A model generated the notes under the pieces. That model was given only the letters and a program-made list of their open reading frames with translations. It ran no database searches and was not told where the DNA came from. Made by a program: the position numbers and the translations under genes. From Segatella copri (GTDB lineage Bacteria > Bacteroidota > Bacteroidia > Bacteroidales > Bacteroidaceae): a stretch of 64,000 nucleotides of DNA. Where the stretch lies: NCBI RefSeq assembly GCF_019127135.1, contig NZ_JAHOEA010000009.1:19462-83461 (forward strand). Direction: 5' to 3'. Below are positions 37,612-45,826 of the stretch, piece by piece (position 1 is the first letter of the stretch; each line of letters opens with the position of its first letter).

Positions 37612-39396
37612 ATGTCAGATTTAAAGAACGTAAAGCCATTGGACGACTTCAATTGGGATGAGTTTGAGAATGGCACAAGCGCAAACGTCAGCAAAACAGA
37701 CCTCGAGAAGGCCTATGACGAAACTCTTAACAAGGTAACAGAACACCAGGTTGTAGAGGGTACAGTAATCTCTGTAGACAAGAAAGAGGTTATCGTAAAC
37801 ATCGGTTACAAGAGCGATGGTATTATCCCTGCTTCTGAATTCCGTTACAACCCAGACCTCAAGGTAGGCGACAAGGTTGAGGTTTATGTAGAGAACCAGG
37901 AGGACGTAAAGGGTCAGTTGGTACTCTCTCACAAGAAGGCTCGCCTCAGCAAGTCTTGGGAGCGTGTTAATGCAGCTCTCGAGAACGAGGAAGTTATCCA
38001 GGGTTACATCAAGTGCCGCACTAAGGGCGGTATGATCGTTGACGTTTTCGGTATCGAAGCTTTCTTGCCAGGAAGCCAGATCGACGTTCACCCTATACGC
38101 GACTACGACGTATTCGTAGGCAAGACAATGGAGTTCAAGGTTGTAAAGATCAACCAGGAGTTCCGCAATGTCGTTGTATCTCACAAGGCTCTCATCGAGC
38201 AGGAGCTCGAGCAGCAGCGTAAGGAGATTATCGGCAAGCTCGAGAAGGGTCAGATCCTCGAGGGTACCGTTAAGAACATCACTACTTACGGTGTATTCGT
38301 TGACCTCGGCGGTGTTGATGGTTTGATCCACATCACAGACCTCTCTTGGGGCCGCGTAAGCGATCCACACGAGGTTGTATCTCTCGACCAGAAGATCAAC
38401 GTTGTTATCCTCGACTTCGATGAGGAGAAGAAGCGTATTGCTCTCGGTTTGAAGCAGCTCACTCCACATCCATGGGATGCACTTGATCCAAACCTCAAGG
38501 TAGGTGACCACGTTAAGGGTAAGGTAGTGGTTATGGCTGACTACGGTGCATTCGTTGAGATTGCTCCAGGTGTAGAGGGCTTGATCCACGTATCTGAGAT
38601 GTCTTGGAGCCAGCACTTGCGTTCTGCTCAGGACTTCATGAAGGTTGGTGACGAGGTAGAGGCAGTTATCCTGACTCTCGACCGCGCTGAGCGCAAGATG
38701 AGCCTTGGTATCAAGCAGCTCAAGGAAGATCCATGGGAGGCTATCGAGGCTAAGTATCCTGTTGGCAGCAAGCACACAGCTAAGGTTCGCAACTTCACTA
38801 ACTTCGGTATCTTCGTAGAGCTCGAGGAAGGTGTTGATGGTTTGATCCACATCTCTGACCTCTCTTGGACTAAGAAGGTTAAGCACCCATCTGAGTTCAC
38901 TTCTGTAGGCGCTTCTATCGATGTAGTAGTTCTCGAAATCGATAAGGAAAACCGTCGCTTGAGCCTCGGCCACAAGCAGTTGGAGAAGAACCCATGGGAT
39001 GAGTATGAGGCAATCTATACTCCAGGTTCTGTTCACCAGGGTACTATCACAGAGTTGATGGACAAGGGTGCTGTTGTAGCTCTCGCTGAGGGTGGTGAAG
39101 GTTTCGCTACTCCTAAGCACCTCACTAAGGAGGACGGCACAATGGCTAAGAAGGGCGAGACTCTCGACTTCAAGGTTATCGAGTTCGTTAAGGAGACAAA
39201 GCGCATCATCCTCTCTCACTCTCGTACATTCGAGGAGGGTAACGAGCCAGTTGTTAAGACAACTCACAAGCGTGCAAACGGCGGTCGCAAGAGCAACAAC
39301 GAGACAGCTATGATCAACAACGTTGCTGCTAGCACATCACTCGGTGATATCGATGCACTCGCTAAGTTGAAGGCTCAGATGGAGGGCAAGGCTTAA
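37612..39396 (+). CDS. rpsA: 30S ribosomal protein S1
   Basis: A 594-aa ribosomal protein with six S1 (OB-fold) domains, starting at about residues 47, 130, 210, 297, 383 and 470. Examples are GVFVDLGGVDGLIHITDLSW in domain 3 and GIFVELEEGVDGLIHISDLSW-like text in domain 5. S1 binds A/U-rich leaders and recruits mRNA, which matters in Bacteroidota because Shine-Dalgarno use is low. Codon use is strikingly uniform (Leu CTC, Lys AAG, Val GTT/GTA), typical of a highly expressed gene. It is monocistronic with its own terminator. Confidence 0.97.
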   Translation: MSDLKNVKPLDDFNWDEFENGTSANVSKTDLEKAYDETLNKVTEHQVVEGTVISVDKKEVIVNIGYKSDGIIPASEFRYNPDLKVGDKVEVYVENQEDVKGQLVLSHKKARLSKSWERVNAALENEEVIQGYIKCRTKGGMIVDVFGIEAFLPGSQIDVHPIRDYDVFVGKTMEFKVVKINQEFRNVVVSHKALIEQELEQQRKEIIGKLEKGQILEGTVKNITTYGVFVDLGGVDGLIHITDLSWGRVSDPHEVVSLDQKINVVILDFDEEKKRIALGLKQLTPHPWDALDPNLKVGDHVKGKVVVMADYGAFVEIAPGVEGLIHVSEMSWSQHLRSAQDFMKVGDEVEAVILTLDRAERKMSLGIKQLKEDPWEAIEAKYPVGSKHTAKVRNFTNFGIFVELEEGVDGLIHISDLSWTKKVKHPSEFTSVGASIDVVVLEIDKENRRLSLGHKQLEKNPWDEYEAIYTPGSVHQGTITELMDKGAVVALAEGGEGFATPKHLTKEDGTMAKKGETLDFKVIEFVKETKRIILSHSRTFEEGNEPVVKTTHKRANGGRKSNNETAMINNVAASTSLGDIDALAKLKAQMEGKA

Positions 39397-39442
39397 TCTT
39401 AAACAGATCAGGCTTTTGCTATTCATTAGCTAAATAACATTC

Positions 39443-39480
39443 AGGGGACTGAAATTTCTGTAATGAGATTTCAGTTCCCT
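39443..39480 (+). terminator. Intrinsic terminator of rpsA
   Basis: Arms AGGGGACTGAAAT (39443-39455) and ATTTCAGTTCCCT (39468-39480) form a 13-bp stem with one G:U pair, followed by TTTTTATT. It lies 47 bp after the stop codon. Confidence 0.9.
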
Positions 39481-39765
39481 TTTTTATTATGTGTATTAAA
39501 AAAAATGAACTATCGGGCACTATCTGCCTACTTCTGTAAACTCATCTCGACTAATTCATATCCTAAAACCACTGATTCATGGTATTTTTCTATCAAAACA
39601 TGTCGAAAAAACACAAAAACCTTTGGTAGTTTCAAGTTTTCTGCTTATCTTTGCAACCGATAAAGCAATAATTTATATGAGCTAGAGAAATCATTCTCTC
39701 AAGAATTATCTGAAAAGAAAGAGAAGCGATTCTCCAGATTACAAAAGAAAAAGAAAGTTCAAGAT
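39481..39765 (+). other. Intergenic and 5' leader before the PCMD lipoprotein gene
   Basis: No gene is supported in these 285 bp. The second half is the 5' leader of the next gene, about 105 nt from the promoter. It carries two short hairpins, AGAGAA/TTCTCT near 39684-39699 and GAGAA/TTCTC near 39721-39735. Confidence 0.55.
39623..39654 (+). promoter_or_regulatory. Promoter of the envelope-protein cluster
   Basis: TTG (39623-39625), a 20-base spacer, TATCTTTGC (39646-39654). Full consensus, 112 bp upstream of the lipoprotein start. Confidence 0.8.
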
Positions 39766-40926
39766 ATGAAACAGTCAAGATTTATAGTAGCTGCTCTATC
39801 AATGAGTTGCATCACGACCCTCTCCTCCTGCTTCAAGGAAGAACCACTCAATGCCGAATGCGACATCGAGCAGGCCTTCATCACCAACAGCGGCAACTGG
39901 GAAGAATGCTTCCTCAAAGCCACAGATACCCTACAGAACGTGATGCCTACAGAAAATGAAATCTGCTTCCTCGTAAAAAAGGGAACCGATCTCTCGCACT
40001 TCGCACCGAAATTCCAGATTACCCCAGGTGCTACCCTATCGCCTGCCAACGGTTCGGTGCAGGATTTCACCAACGGGCAAGTAACCTACACCGTTACTTC
40101 CGAGGATGGCAACTGGAAACGGCAGTACAGAGTGGGATTCACCTTCCCGCCCGTGGTTTACGAAGTGATGAAGTACGACTTCGAAAACTATTTCCTCAAC
40201 GAAAACAAGCCTATTCATAAATATTATGTCTGGAGCGACAAGAACGACGACGGTACGCTTGCCAACAACTGGGCTACGGGAAATCCGGGCTTCTTTATGA
40301 GCCGAAGCTCTGCCAAGCCAGACCAATATCCAACGGTGCCTGTGGAGCAAGGCTACGACGGTGCCTGCGTGAAGCTCACCACCAGCGATACCGACCAGTT
40401 TGGCGCAACGGCCAAGATGCCTATCGCTGCAGGCAACCTCTTCATCGGAAAGTTCGACGCCGGTCAGGCACTGAAGGATGCCATGAAGACCACCCAGTTT
40501 GGCGTACCCGTAAGTTTCAAGCCTACCAAATTCAGCGGCTACTACCGATACAAGCGTGGCGATGTGTTCACAGACCGCCATAAGAAGGTGGTGGAAGGCA
40601 AGAAAGACTACGGCACCATCTATGCCGTGTTCTACGACAACCACGACACCGATGGCAACAGCATCGTGCTCTATGGCGACAACGTGCAGACCAGCCCTCA
40701 GGTGGTGGCACTCGCCAAGGTGCCAGACATCGACGACACGCCCGAGTGGACCCATTTCGACCTCGACTTCGTTTATAAGAAGGAGGTGGATGCCCAGAAA
40801 CTCAGAAACATGGGCTACAGCATGGCCATCGTCTGCTCATCGAGCGTAGAAGGCGCCTCGTTCATGGGAGCCATCGGAAGTACATTGTGGGTGGATCAGT
40901 TCCGCATCGCCTGCGAAAAGGAATAA
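39766..40926 (+). CDS. PCMD-domain surface lipoprotein
   Basis: A 386-aa protein with a lipobox (TLSSC, acylated Cys at residue 22). An N-terminal ~100-residue domain has an immunoglobulin-like look (FQITPGATLSPANGSVQDF, VTYTVTSEDGNWKRQY). A C-terminal region with FENYFLN, WATGNPGFFM and GSTLWVDQFRIACE matches my recollection of the putative carbohydrate metabolism domain (PCMD) of Bacteroidota. Glycan binding at the cell surface is inferred, not shown. It is the first gene of a three-gene unit with a beta-barrel protein and a calycin-like protein. Confidence 0.82.
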   Translation: MKQSRFIVAALSMSCITTLSSCFKEEPLNAECDIEQAFITNSGNWEECFLKATDTLQNVMPTENEICFLVKKGTDLSHFAPKFQITPGATLSPANGSVQDFTNGQVTYTVTSEDGNWKRQYRVGFTFPPVVYEVMKYDFENYFLNENKPIHKYYVWSDKNDDGTLANNWATGNPGFFMSRSSAKPDQYPTVPVEQGYDGACVKLTTSDTDQFGATAKMPIAAGNLFIGKFDAGQALKDAMKTTQFGVPVSFKPTKFSGYYRYKRGDVFTDRHKKVVEGKKDYGTIYAVFYDNHDTDGNSIVLYGDNVQTSPQVVALAKVPDIDDTPEWTHFDLDFVYKKEVDAQKLRNMGYSMAIVCSSSVEGASFMGAIGSTLWVDQFRIACEKE

Positions 40927-40994
40927 ATGATTCTGCTAAAGAAGATTCATTAAGAAGAGATTGAGAAGATTTAGAAAAAAAAGAAGACAAGACA

Positions 40995-41759
40995 ATGAAA
41001 AAGTCATTCATCATATCAGCCGCAATCCTATCCCTCTGCTCTGCTGAGGCATGGGGACAGAATCTGGGAGAACTGCTCCACAAATTCACCTACCAGGCAC
41101 GTATCGGCTACAACCTGGGTGGCACTGCCCCTATCGGCATGCCTGCCACCATCCGCACCCTCCACAGCTACACGCTGCAGCCTAACCTGCTGCTCGGCAT
41201 CGACGCCCACTATCCCCTGGACAATAAGTGGGGATTGATGTTCGGCCTGCACTTCGAAGGCAAGGGCATGAAGATTGATGCGGGCGTAAAGAACTACCAC
41301 ATGACCATGGTGAAAGGTGGTGAGCAGCTGGATGGCGTGTTCACGGGCAACGTAATAACAAAGGTTGATCAGAGCCTCGCAACTATTCCAGTGCAAGCCA
41401 CTTACGACGTTACAGAGAAGGTTCGCCTGAAGCTGGGTCCTTACTTCTCCTACGTCACCTCGCATAAGTTTGAGGGCAGTGCCTACGACGGTTATCTGCG
41501 CCAGGGCGACCCTACGGGGCCCAAGGTAGAACTGGGACATGAGGACGGAGAGCGTGGCGAATACGACTTCTCGGACGATATGCGCAACTGGCAGTTTGGC
41601 ATCGACGTAGGTGCCGACTGGAATTTCTCGAAGCGCTGGGGAGCCTATGTGGGCCTTACCTGGGGCTTATCAGAAGTGTTCAAGAAAGACTTCCACGTGA
41701 TAGAGCAGTCGATGTATCCCATCTACGGCACCATCGGACTGAGCTATCAGCTGAAATAG
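40995..41759 (+). CDS. Outer-membrane beta-barrel protein (PorT/OmpA-barrel-like)
   Basis: A 254-aa protein with signal peptide MKKSFIISAAILSLCSAEAWG, cleaved before QNLGEL. The mature part alternates hydrophobic and polar residues in 8-10 strands (YQARIGYNLGG, GLMFGLHFEGKGM, VRLKLGPYFSYV, GAYVGLTWGL) and ends YPIYGTIGLSYQLK, a typical barrel-closing strand with a near-terminal aromatic. It fits the small PorT-family barrels of Bacteroidota. No specific cargo or ligand can be assigned. It lies between the PCMD lipoprotein and the calycin-like gene, 68 bp after the former. Confidence 0.85.
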   Translation: MKKSFIISAAILSLCSAEAWGQNLGELLHKFTYQARIGYNLGGTAPIGMPATIRTLHSYTLQPNLLLGIDAHYPLDNKWGLMFGLHFEGKGMKIDAGVKNYHMTMVKGGEQLDGVFTGNVITKVDQSLATIPVQATYDVTEKVRLKLGPYFSYVTSHKFEGSAYDGYLRQGDPTGPKVELGHEDGERGEYDFSDDMRNWQFGIDVGADWNFSKRWGAYVGLTWGLSEVFKKDFHVIEQSMYPIYGTIGLSYQLK

Positions 41760-41842
41760 GAAATCTGCTCCAGGATATCTTATATATAATAATGTATAGG
41801 AGAGAAAAATCAATTATATCATAATAAAAGAAAGGAAAACTT

Positions 41843-43417
41843 ATGAAGAAAATTTTTACTTTAGTAGCAGCAGCACTCTGCTCTATGTCGATGATGGCAA
41901 AGGACTACACCTGCCCTCTCGTGGTTAACATGATGGGAATGGACATGCCTGTGGGCGACATCAAGGTGAACGTAGATGAGCAGAAAGACGGCAAATACAC
42001 CATGAGCCTGCTCAACTTCAAGATGAACGCTTTCATGCAGATTGGTAACATCGTTATCAAAGATGTAGAGGCTACCAAGTGTGGCAACGTCATCATGCTC
42101 AATGCAGCAAGGGATATCCAGATTACCAAGGGTGACGATGAGAACGTAGAATGGATGGGACCAGGTCTCGGCAACGTGAACATTCTCCTGAAGGGTGAAC
42201 TGAAGGGCGACAATTTCAACGCCTACCTCAATATTCCATTGGCTGGCAACATGATTGTTGGCGTAAAGCTCGGCAAGAATTGCAACGAAATGGGTCAGTT
42301 GCCAAACGCCGGTTTCGAGAATTTCCACGAGGCATCTTACAGCAGCGCCAAGAGCCAGGAGCCTAACGGATGGCACTCTTTCATGAGCTCTACGGGCAGC
42401 ATGGCAGGCGCGGTTTCAGCAGCTGTACATACCTATGCATCTTCTGAAGTGCGCGAGAACGCAGCAGAAGACAACAAGCAGTGTGTAAAGATTGTTTCTA
42501 CTCCAGTGAAGGTGGGTTCAATTGTTGCAGCTTCTGCCAACGGTACCATCACCACCGGTCGTCTGAAGGCTGGCAGCATGACTGCATCAAGCAAGGACAA
42601 CTGCTCATTCCTGGATTTCAGCTCTACAGATGTGGATGCCAACGGCGATCCATTCTATGCAGTGCTCAACAACAAGCCTGATGCCATGAAGGTTTGGGTG
42701 AAGTTCAAGGCTGGCGACGGCAACAAGAATCCTAAGGCTACCATCAGTGCCCTCTTGACCAACGGCAACATGGTTCAGGACCCGGAGGACGACAAGTATG
42801 CAGCCAACATCATCGCCCGTGCCAACAACTCTTCTATCGAGAGCAAGGACGAGTGGCAGGAGATTACTATCCCATTTACATACGACAATGCAGAGGAAAT
42901 GCCTAAGGCAGCCCTGGTTACCATGTCAACCTGCGCTGTGCCTAGCGGCGGCAGCAAGAGCGAGACCAATCCAGACGTTTTGTATGTAGACGATGTAGAG
43001 ATGGTTTACAATGCTGATGTGAAGAAGGTTATCATGGATGGTGAAGACATTACAAATAAGTTTGATGAAGCCGGAGAATTGGAGATTGAAGGCTACAATA
43101 AGAATTTGGATATCAACAACTTCCAGTTGGAGGCTATCGGTGCCGGTGCCTATGTTACGAAGAAGATTACAACCGATGGTTTTGATACCTACGTAAGCTT
43201 TACTGTTACAGCCAACGACTTGAAGAACTGCGTAACCCGCACCATCACCCTGAAGAACTATACCACTGGCATCAAGAACGTTGAGACCCTCACCCTGCCA
43301 AACGGCGTGAAGGCTATCTACAGCATGGCTGGTCAGCAGGTTACAGACATGCAAAGTGGCCAAGTTTACATCGTAAAGTATACCAATGGTGAAACCAAGA
43401 AGATGGTTAAAAAATAA
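41843..43417 (+). CDS. Secreted calycin-like/PCMD protein with a C-terminal sorting-like tail
   Basis: A 524-aa protein with signal peptide MKKIFTLVAAALCSMSMMA. The first ~130 mature residues are a lipocalin-type beta-rich domain (CPLVVNMMGMDMPVGDIKV, YTMSLLNFKMNAFMQIGNI), as in Bacteroidota calycin-like domains. The middle (residues about 150-395) resembles a PCMD module (GWHSFMSSTGSM, LYVDDVEMVYN). The end, VKAIYSMAGQQVTDMQSGQ then VYIVKYTNGETKKMVKK, resembles the Por-type C-terminal domain, but no type IX secretion genes are in the window. It is the third gene of the envelope cluster. Confidence 0.8.
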   Translation: MKKIFTLVAAALCSMSMMAKDYTCPLVVNMMGMDMPVGDIKVNVDEQKDGKYTMSLLNFKMNAFMQIGNIVIKDVEATKCGNVIMLNAARDIQITKGDDENVEWMGPGLGNVNILLKGELKGDNFNAYLNIPLAGNMIVGVKLGKNCNEMGQLPNAGFENFHEASYSSAKSQEPNGWHSFMSSTGSMAGAVSAAVHTYASSEVRENAAEDNKQCVKIVSTPVKVGSIVAASANGTITTGRLKAGSMTASSKDNCSFLDFSSTDVDANGDPFYAVLNNKPDAMKVWVKFKAGDGNKNPKATISALLTNGNMVQDPEDDKYAANIIARANNSSIESKDEWQEITIPFTYDNAEEMPKAALVTMSTCAVPSGGSKSETNPDVLYVDDVEMVYNADVKKVIMDGEDITNKFDEAGELEIEGYNKNLDINNFQLEAIGAGAYVTKKITTDGFDTYVSFTVTANDLKNCVTRTITLKNYTTGIKNVETLTLPNGVKAIYSMAGQQVTDMQSGQVYIVKYTNGETKKMVKK

Positions 43418-43467
43418 TCGATATTAGTTAAGATGTTTCGGTATTCGCTGAAAGAGAACTTATAACA

Positions 43468-43492
43468 CCCACGGCTAAGAGTCTTCCGTGGG
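43468..43492 (+). repeat. Small hairpin after the calycin-like gene
   Basis: CCCACGG / CCGTGGG, a perfect 7-bp stem with an 11-base loop, 51 bp after the stop codon. Confidence 0.55.
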
Positions 43493-43536
43493 AACATTAT
43501 ATTGGGATTCACACTCACATCATAACACAAAGTTTC

Positions 43537-43570
43537 ATCCCCAGATTTCCTTCAAAAGAAATCTGGGGAT
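43537..43570 (+). terminator. Terminator of the envelope cluster
   Basis: A perfect 13-bp stem ATCCCCAGATTTC / GAAATCTGGGGAT with an 8-base loop, followed by TCTATATATT. Confidence 0.8.
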
Positions 43571-43707
43571 TCTATATATTATGTATTTGAGTCTGAAGAA
43601 TAATTTCAAGTCGGAGTACAATCAAACAACACAAAATCTCTTCTACTAACACAATTTTTTACTCTTGATGAAGTATTTATAGCTTCCATTACAATTTAAG
43701 CGAGATA

Positions 43708-43822
43708 GTTGTACAACTAAAAAGTGTAAAGTTGTACAACTAAAAGGTGTAAGGTTGTACAACTAAAAGGTATGTAGTCGTACAACTAAAAGGTATGTAG
43801 TCGTACAACTAAAAGGTGTTGT
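43708..43822. repeat. Five 23-bp tandem repeats
   Basis: Units start at 43708, 43731, 43754, 43777 and 43800, exactly 23 bp apart. The consensus begins GTTGTACAACTAAAAGG; in units 4 and 5 the third base is C (GTCGTACAAC). GTTGTACAAC is a 10-bp palindrome, so the array presents five evenly spaced two-fold symmetric sites, about two helical turns apart. There are no spacers, so it is not a CRISPR array. Confidence 0.92.
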
Positions 43823-43898
43823 CACTAGGCTCAGCAGAGCTGCTGACTGCAGTCGGCAGAGCTGCTGACTAGGCTCAGCAGCTCTGTCGAGCCTAGTG
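43823..43898. repeat. Large inverted repeat adjoining the tandem array
   Basis: Arms of 24 bp at 43823-43846 and 43875-43898 match in 22 of 24 positions (CACTAGGCTC outer 10 bp, CAGAGCTGCTGA inner 12 bp). The 28-bp loop contains a direct copy of CAGAGCTGCTGACT. It starts directly after the last 23-bp unit. Confidence 0.88.
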
Positions 43899-43986
43899 GG
43901 AATCTTCTAGAAGCAGTCTTCTTATACTTTAGAATCTATCTCCTTTCACCTCATATTCTATATCTTTGAACCTAGCCAAACAGCTT
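43899..43986. other. Intergenic sequence with no recognised feature
   Basis: Between the inverted repeat and the second tandem array I see no gene, promoter or hairpin. Confidence 0.4.
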
Positions 43987-44075
43987 AATGCGCTTACACA
44001 GTAATCTCGTTTAGCTTGCTCAGTAGTATCATTTCGCTTGCTCAGTCGTATTATCTTGCCTATTCAAGTCTAATA
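43987..44075. repeat. Degenerate 22-bp tandem array
   Basis: Four units starting at 43987, 44010, 44032 and 44054. The middle two are closest: TTTAGCTTGCTCAGTAGTATCA and TTTCGCTTGCTCAGTCGTATTA. The outer units are more diverged. It is a different sequence from the 23-bp array 165 bp upstream. Confidence 0.7.
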
Positions 44076-44087
44076 TGGTAGCGCTTT

Positions 44088-44113
44088 AGACGTTCTTACA
44101 AGCGAGAACGTCT
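44088..44113 (+). terminator. Hairpin, plus-strand terminator-like
   Basis: A 9-bp perfect stem AGACGTTCT / AGAACGTCT with an 8-base loop, followed by GGATTTTTA. No plus-strand gene directly precedes it, so it may be a second barrier against read-through toward rplT. Confidence 0.55.
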
Positions 44114-44132
44114 GGATTTTTATGGCACAAAA

Positions 44133-44173
44133 AAGATTGCATCAGCGGAAATACTTCCAACCAATGCAATCTT
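44133..44173 (-). terminator. Terminator of infC-rpmI-rplT
   Basis: Arms AAGATTGCAT / ATGCAATCTT, perfect over 10 bp. On the minus strand the stem is followed by a T run (TTTTGTGCC), giving a standard intrinsic terminator 75 bp after rplT. Confidence 0.8.
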
Positions 44174-44248
44174 CAGTTTTCTTTAATCTAGAGGCTAAAC
44201 ACTTTCTTACGAGAAAAATTCACGGAAGAAAAGAGCCTAGCGTCGGAT

Positions 44249-44593
44249 TTACTTCACCTTTGCAACGATAGCCTTGAAAGCCTCAGGGTTGTTTACAGCG
44301 AGGTCAGCGAGAACCTTACGGTTAATCTCGATACCAGCCTTGTGAAGAGCACCCATCAACTGGCTGTAGCTCATACCATCGAGGCGAGCAGCAGCGTTGA
44401 TACGCTGAATCCACAATGCGCGGAATGTGCGCTTCTTGTTACGACGATCGCGATAAGCGTAGGTAAGACCCTTCTCCCAAGTGTTCTTAGCTACTGTCCA
44501 TACATTCTTGCGAGCTCCATAGTACCCCTTAGTGAGCTTCAAGATTCTTGTTCTTTTTGCTTTTGATGCAACGTGATTTACTGATCTTGGCAT
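44249..44593 (-). CDS. rplT: 50S ribosomal protein L20
   Basis: A 114-aa 23S rRNA-binding protein needed early in large-subunit assembly. The sequence is standard: [20 protein letters not shown] at the start and the globular C-terminal domain ([20 protein letters not shown]). It is the third gene of infC-rpmI-rplT, 39 bp after rpmI. In other bacteria L20 represses this operon; no pseudoknot can be confirmed here. Confidence 0.97.
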   Translation of the reverse strand: MPRSVNHVASKAKRTRILKLTKGYYGARKNVWTVAKNTWEKGLTYAYRDRRNKKRTFRALWIQRINAAARLDGMSYSQLMGALHKAGIEINRKVLADLAVNNPEAFKAIVAKVK

Positions 44594-44632
44594 AATTTTT
44601 TTTCTTTAAAAGTTCGACTAAAAAGTTAATAA

Positions 44633-44830
44633 TTAACGGAGGCAGAGCAAGTCGCGAACCTGCTTCAAGTTTGAACGGTCTACGAGAGTCTCACCAAGGA
44701 GATTTCTCTTCTGCTTCTTTGTCTTCTTAGTCAAGATGTGACTGTGAAAAGCGTGATGACGCTTAATCTTACCTGTACCGGTGAAACGGAATCTCTTCTT
44801 TGCGCCGGAATTAGTCTTTACTTTTGGCAT
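44633..44830 (-). CDS. rpmI: 50S ribosomal protein L35
   Basis: A 65-aa very basic protein ([40 protein letters not shown]). The length is standard. It lies 168 bp after infC and 39 bp before rplT. The longer infC-rpmI gap holds no convincing promoter. Confidence 0.96.
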   Translation of the reverse strand: MPKVKTNSGAKKRFRFTGTGKIKRHHAFHSHILTKKTKKQKRNLLGETLVDRSNLKQVRDLLCLR

Positions 44831-44998
44831 TTTTACTTTTAATTTTAAATTGTTATTTATTATAGCGATGGCAACGCATATACCAGGGCGTTACGCATCT
44901 TTTTCTTTTCTTTGAACTTTGAGATTTGAACTTTGAACTTTATGATTACCTTTTTACCTTGGGATTGTAAAAATCCGTGTAATCCGTGCCAAATTCAA

Positions 44999-45682
44999 TT
45001 ACTCAGCCTCTTCTGCGAGTTTCTTCAGGGCATCGCCGCCTATAGCATTGGCTAGCAAGCCATTCTTCTCAGCATTAGCAGCGCGCTCTGCATCTGCAGC
45101 AGCCTTAGCTTCAGCCTCTCGCTTCTCACGGTCCATCTTCTGCTGGCTCTTCTTTGCAGTACCAGCCTTCTTAGGACTCATGTAGAGGAACATCTTCTTA
45201 CCTTCAAGCTTTGGCATCTGCTCTACCTTTCCGTACTCTTCCAAATCATTGGCGAAACGGAGAAGAAGAACCTCACCCTGCTCCTTGAAGAGAATAGAGC
45301 GACCACGGAAGAAAACGTATGCGCGAACCTTGTTGCCCTCGTTGAGGAACTCCATAGCGTGCTTGAGTTTGAACTGATAGTCGTGCTCATCGGTCTGAGG
45401 TCCGAAACGGATTTCCTTGGTCTCCACCTTTACCTGCTTCTGCTTCATTTCCTTTGCATGCTTCTTCTGCTGGTAAAGGAATTTAGAATAGTCAACTATA
45501 CGGCAAACTGGTGGTTGCGCATTAGGAGATATCTCGACTAAGTCAAGCTCTTGCTGACGTGCCAACTCCAACGCCTTACGTGCTGGCATCACTTCTGCTC
45601 CACCATCACTCACTACTCTCACGTCGCGTGCACGAATCTGTTCGTTTACGCGGTACTGATTTTTCATTTTGTCATTTTTCAT
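44999..45682 (-). CDS. infC: Translation initiation factor IF-3
   Basis: A 227-aa protein that keeps 30S subunits free and checks initiator tRNA and start codon. The N-domain ([32 protein letters not shown]) and C-domain ([20 protein letters not shown]) are complete. Compared with E. coli (180 aa) it has an extra C-terminal tail of about 40 residues rich in Ala/Glu/Lys ([20 protein letters not shown]). Starts at 45682 or 45667 (MKNQYRV) are both possible. E. coli uses AUU; here ATG is used. It has its own promoter, separate from thrS. Confidence 0.95.
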   Translation of the reverse strand: MKNDKMKNQYRVNEQIRARDVRVVSDGGAEVMPARKALELARQQELDLVEISPNAQPPVCRIVDYSKFLYQQKKHAKEMKQKQVKVETKEIRFGPQTDEHDYQFKLKHAMEFLNEGNKVRAYVFFRGRSILFKEQGEVLLLRFANDLEEYGKVEQMPKLEGKKMFLYMSPKKAGTAKKSQQKMDREKREAEAKAAADAERAANAEKNGLLANAIGGDALKKLAEEAE

Positions 45683-45726
45683 TAACTATTCGATATATTC
45701 TTTTTTGTCTTTTTGATTAAACGGCT

Positions 45727-45758
45727 GCAAAGTTACGATTATTTTGTGAAACCACCAA
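45727..45758 (-). promoter_or_regulatory. Promoter of infC-rpmI-rplT
   Basis: On the minus strand, TTG (45756-45758), a 20-base spacer, TAACTTTGC (45727-45735). It lies after the thrS terminator, so the ribosomal genes are an independent unit. Confidence 0.8.
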
Positions 45759-45781
45759 ATTTTCAGTGGGTTATTTTAAAA

Positions 45782-45815
45782 AAATCCGCAGATTTCCAAA
45801 GAAACCTGCGGATTT
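45782..45815 (-). terminator. Terminator of thrS
   Basis: Arms AAATCCGCAG / CTGCGGATTT, perfect over 10 bp. The minus strand continues with a long T run (TTTTTTT). It lies 11 bp after the thrS stop. Confidence 0.85.
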
Positions 45816-45826
45816 ATATCATATTT

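Noticed and set aside
37621..39267. 548-codon open frame antisense to rpsA
   Set aside because: It mirrors the strongly biased codons of the highly expressed rpsA. It has no promoter or start context, and its sequence has no recognisable domain.
43708..43822. Possible CRISPR array
   Set aside because: Units are contiguous with no spacers, the repeat is only 23 bp, and no cas genes are near.
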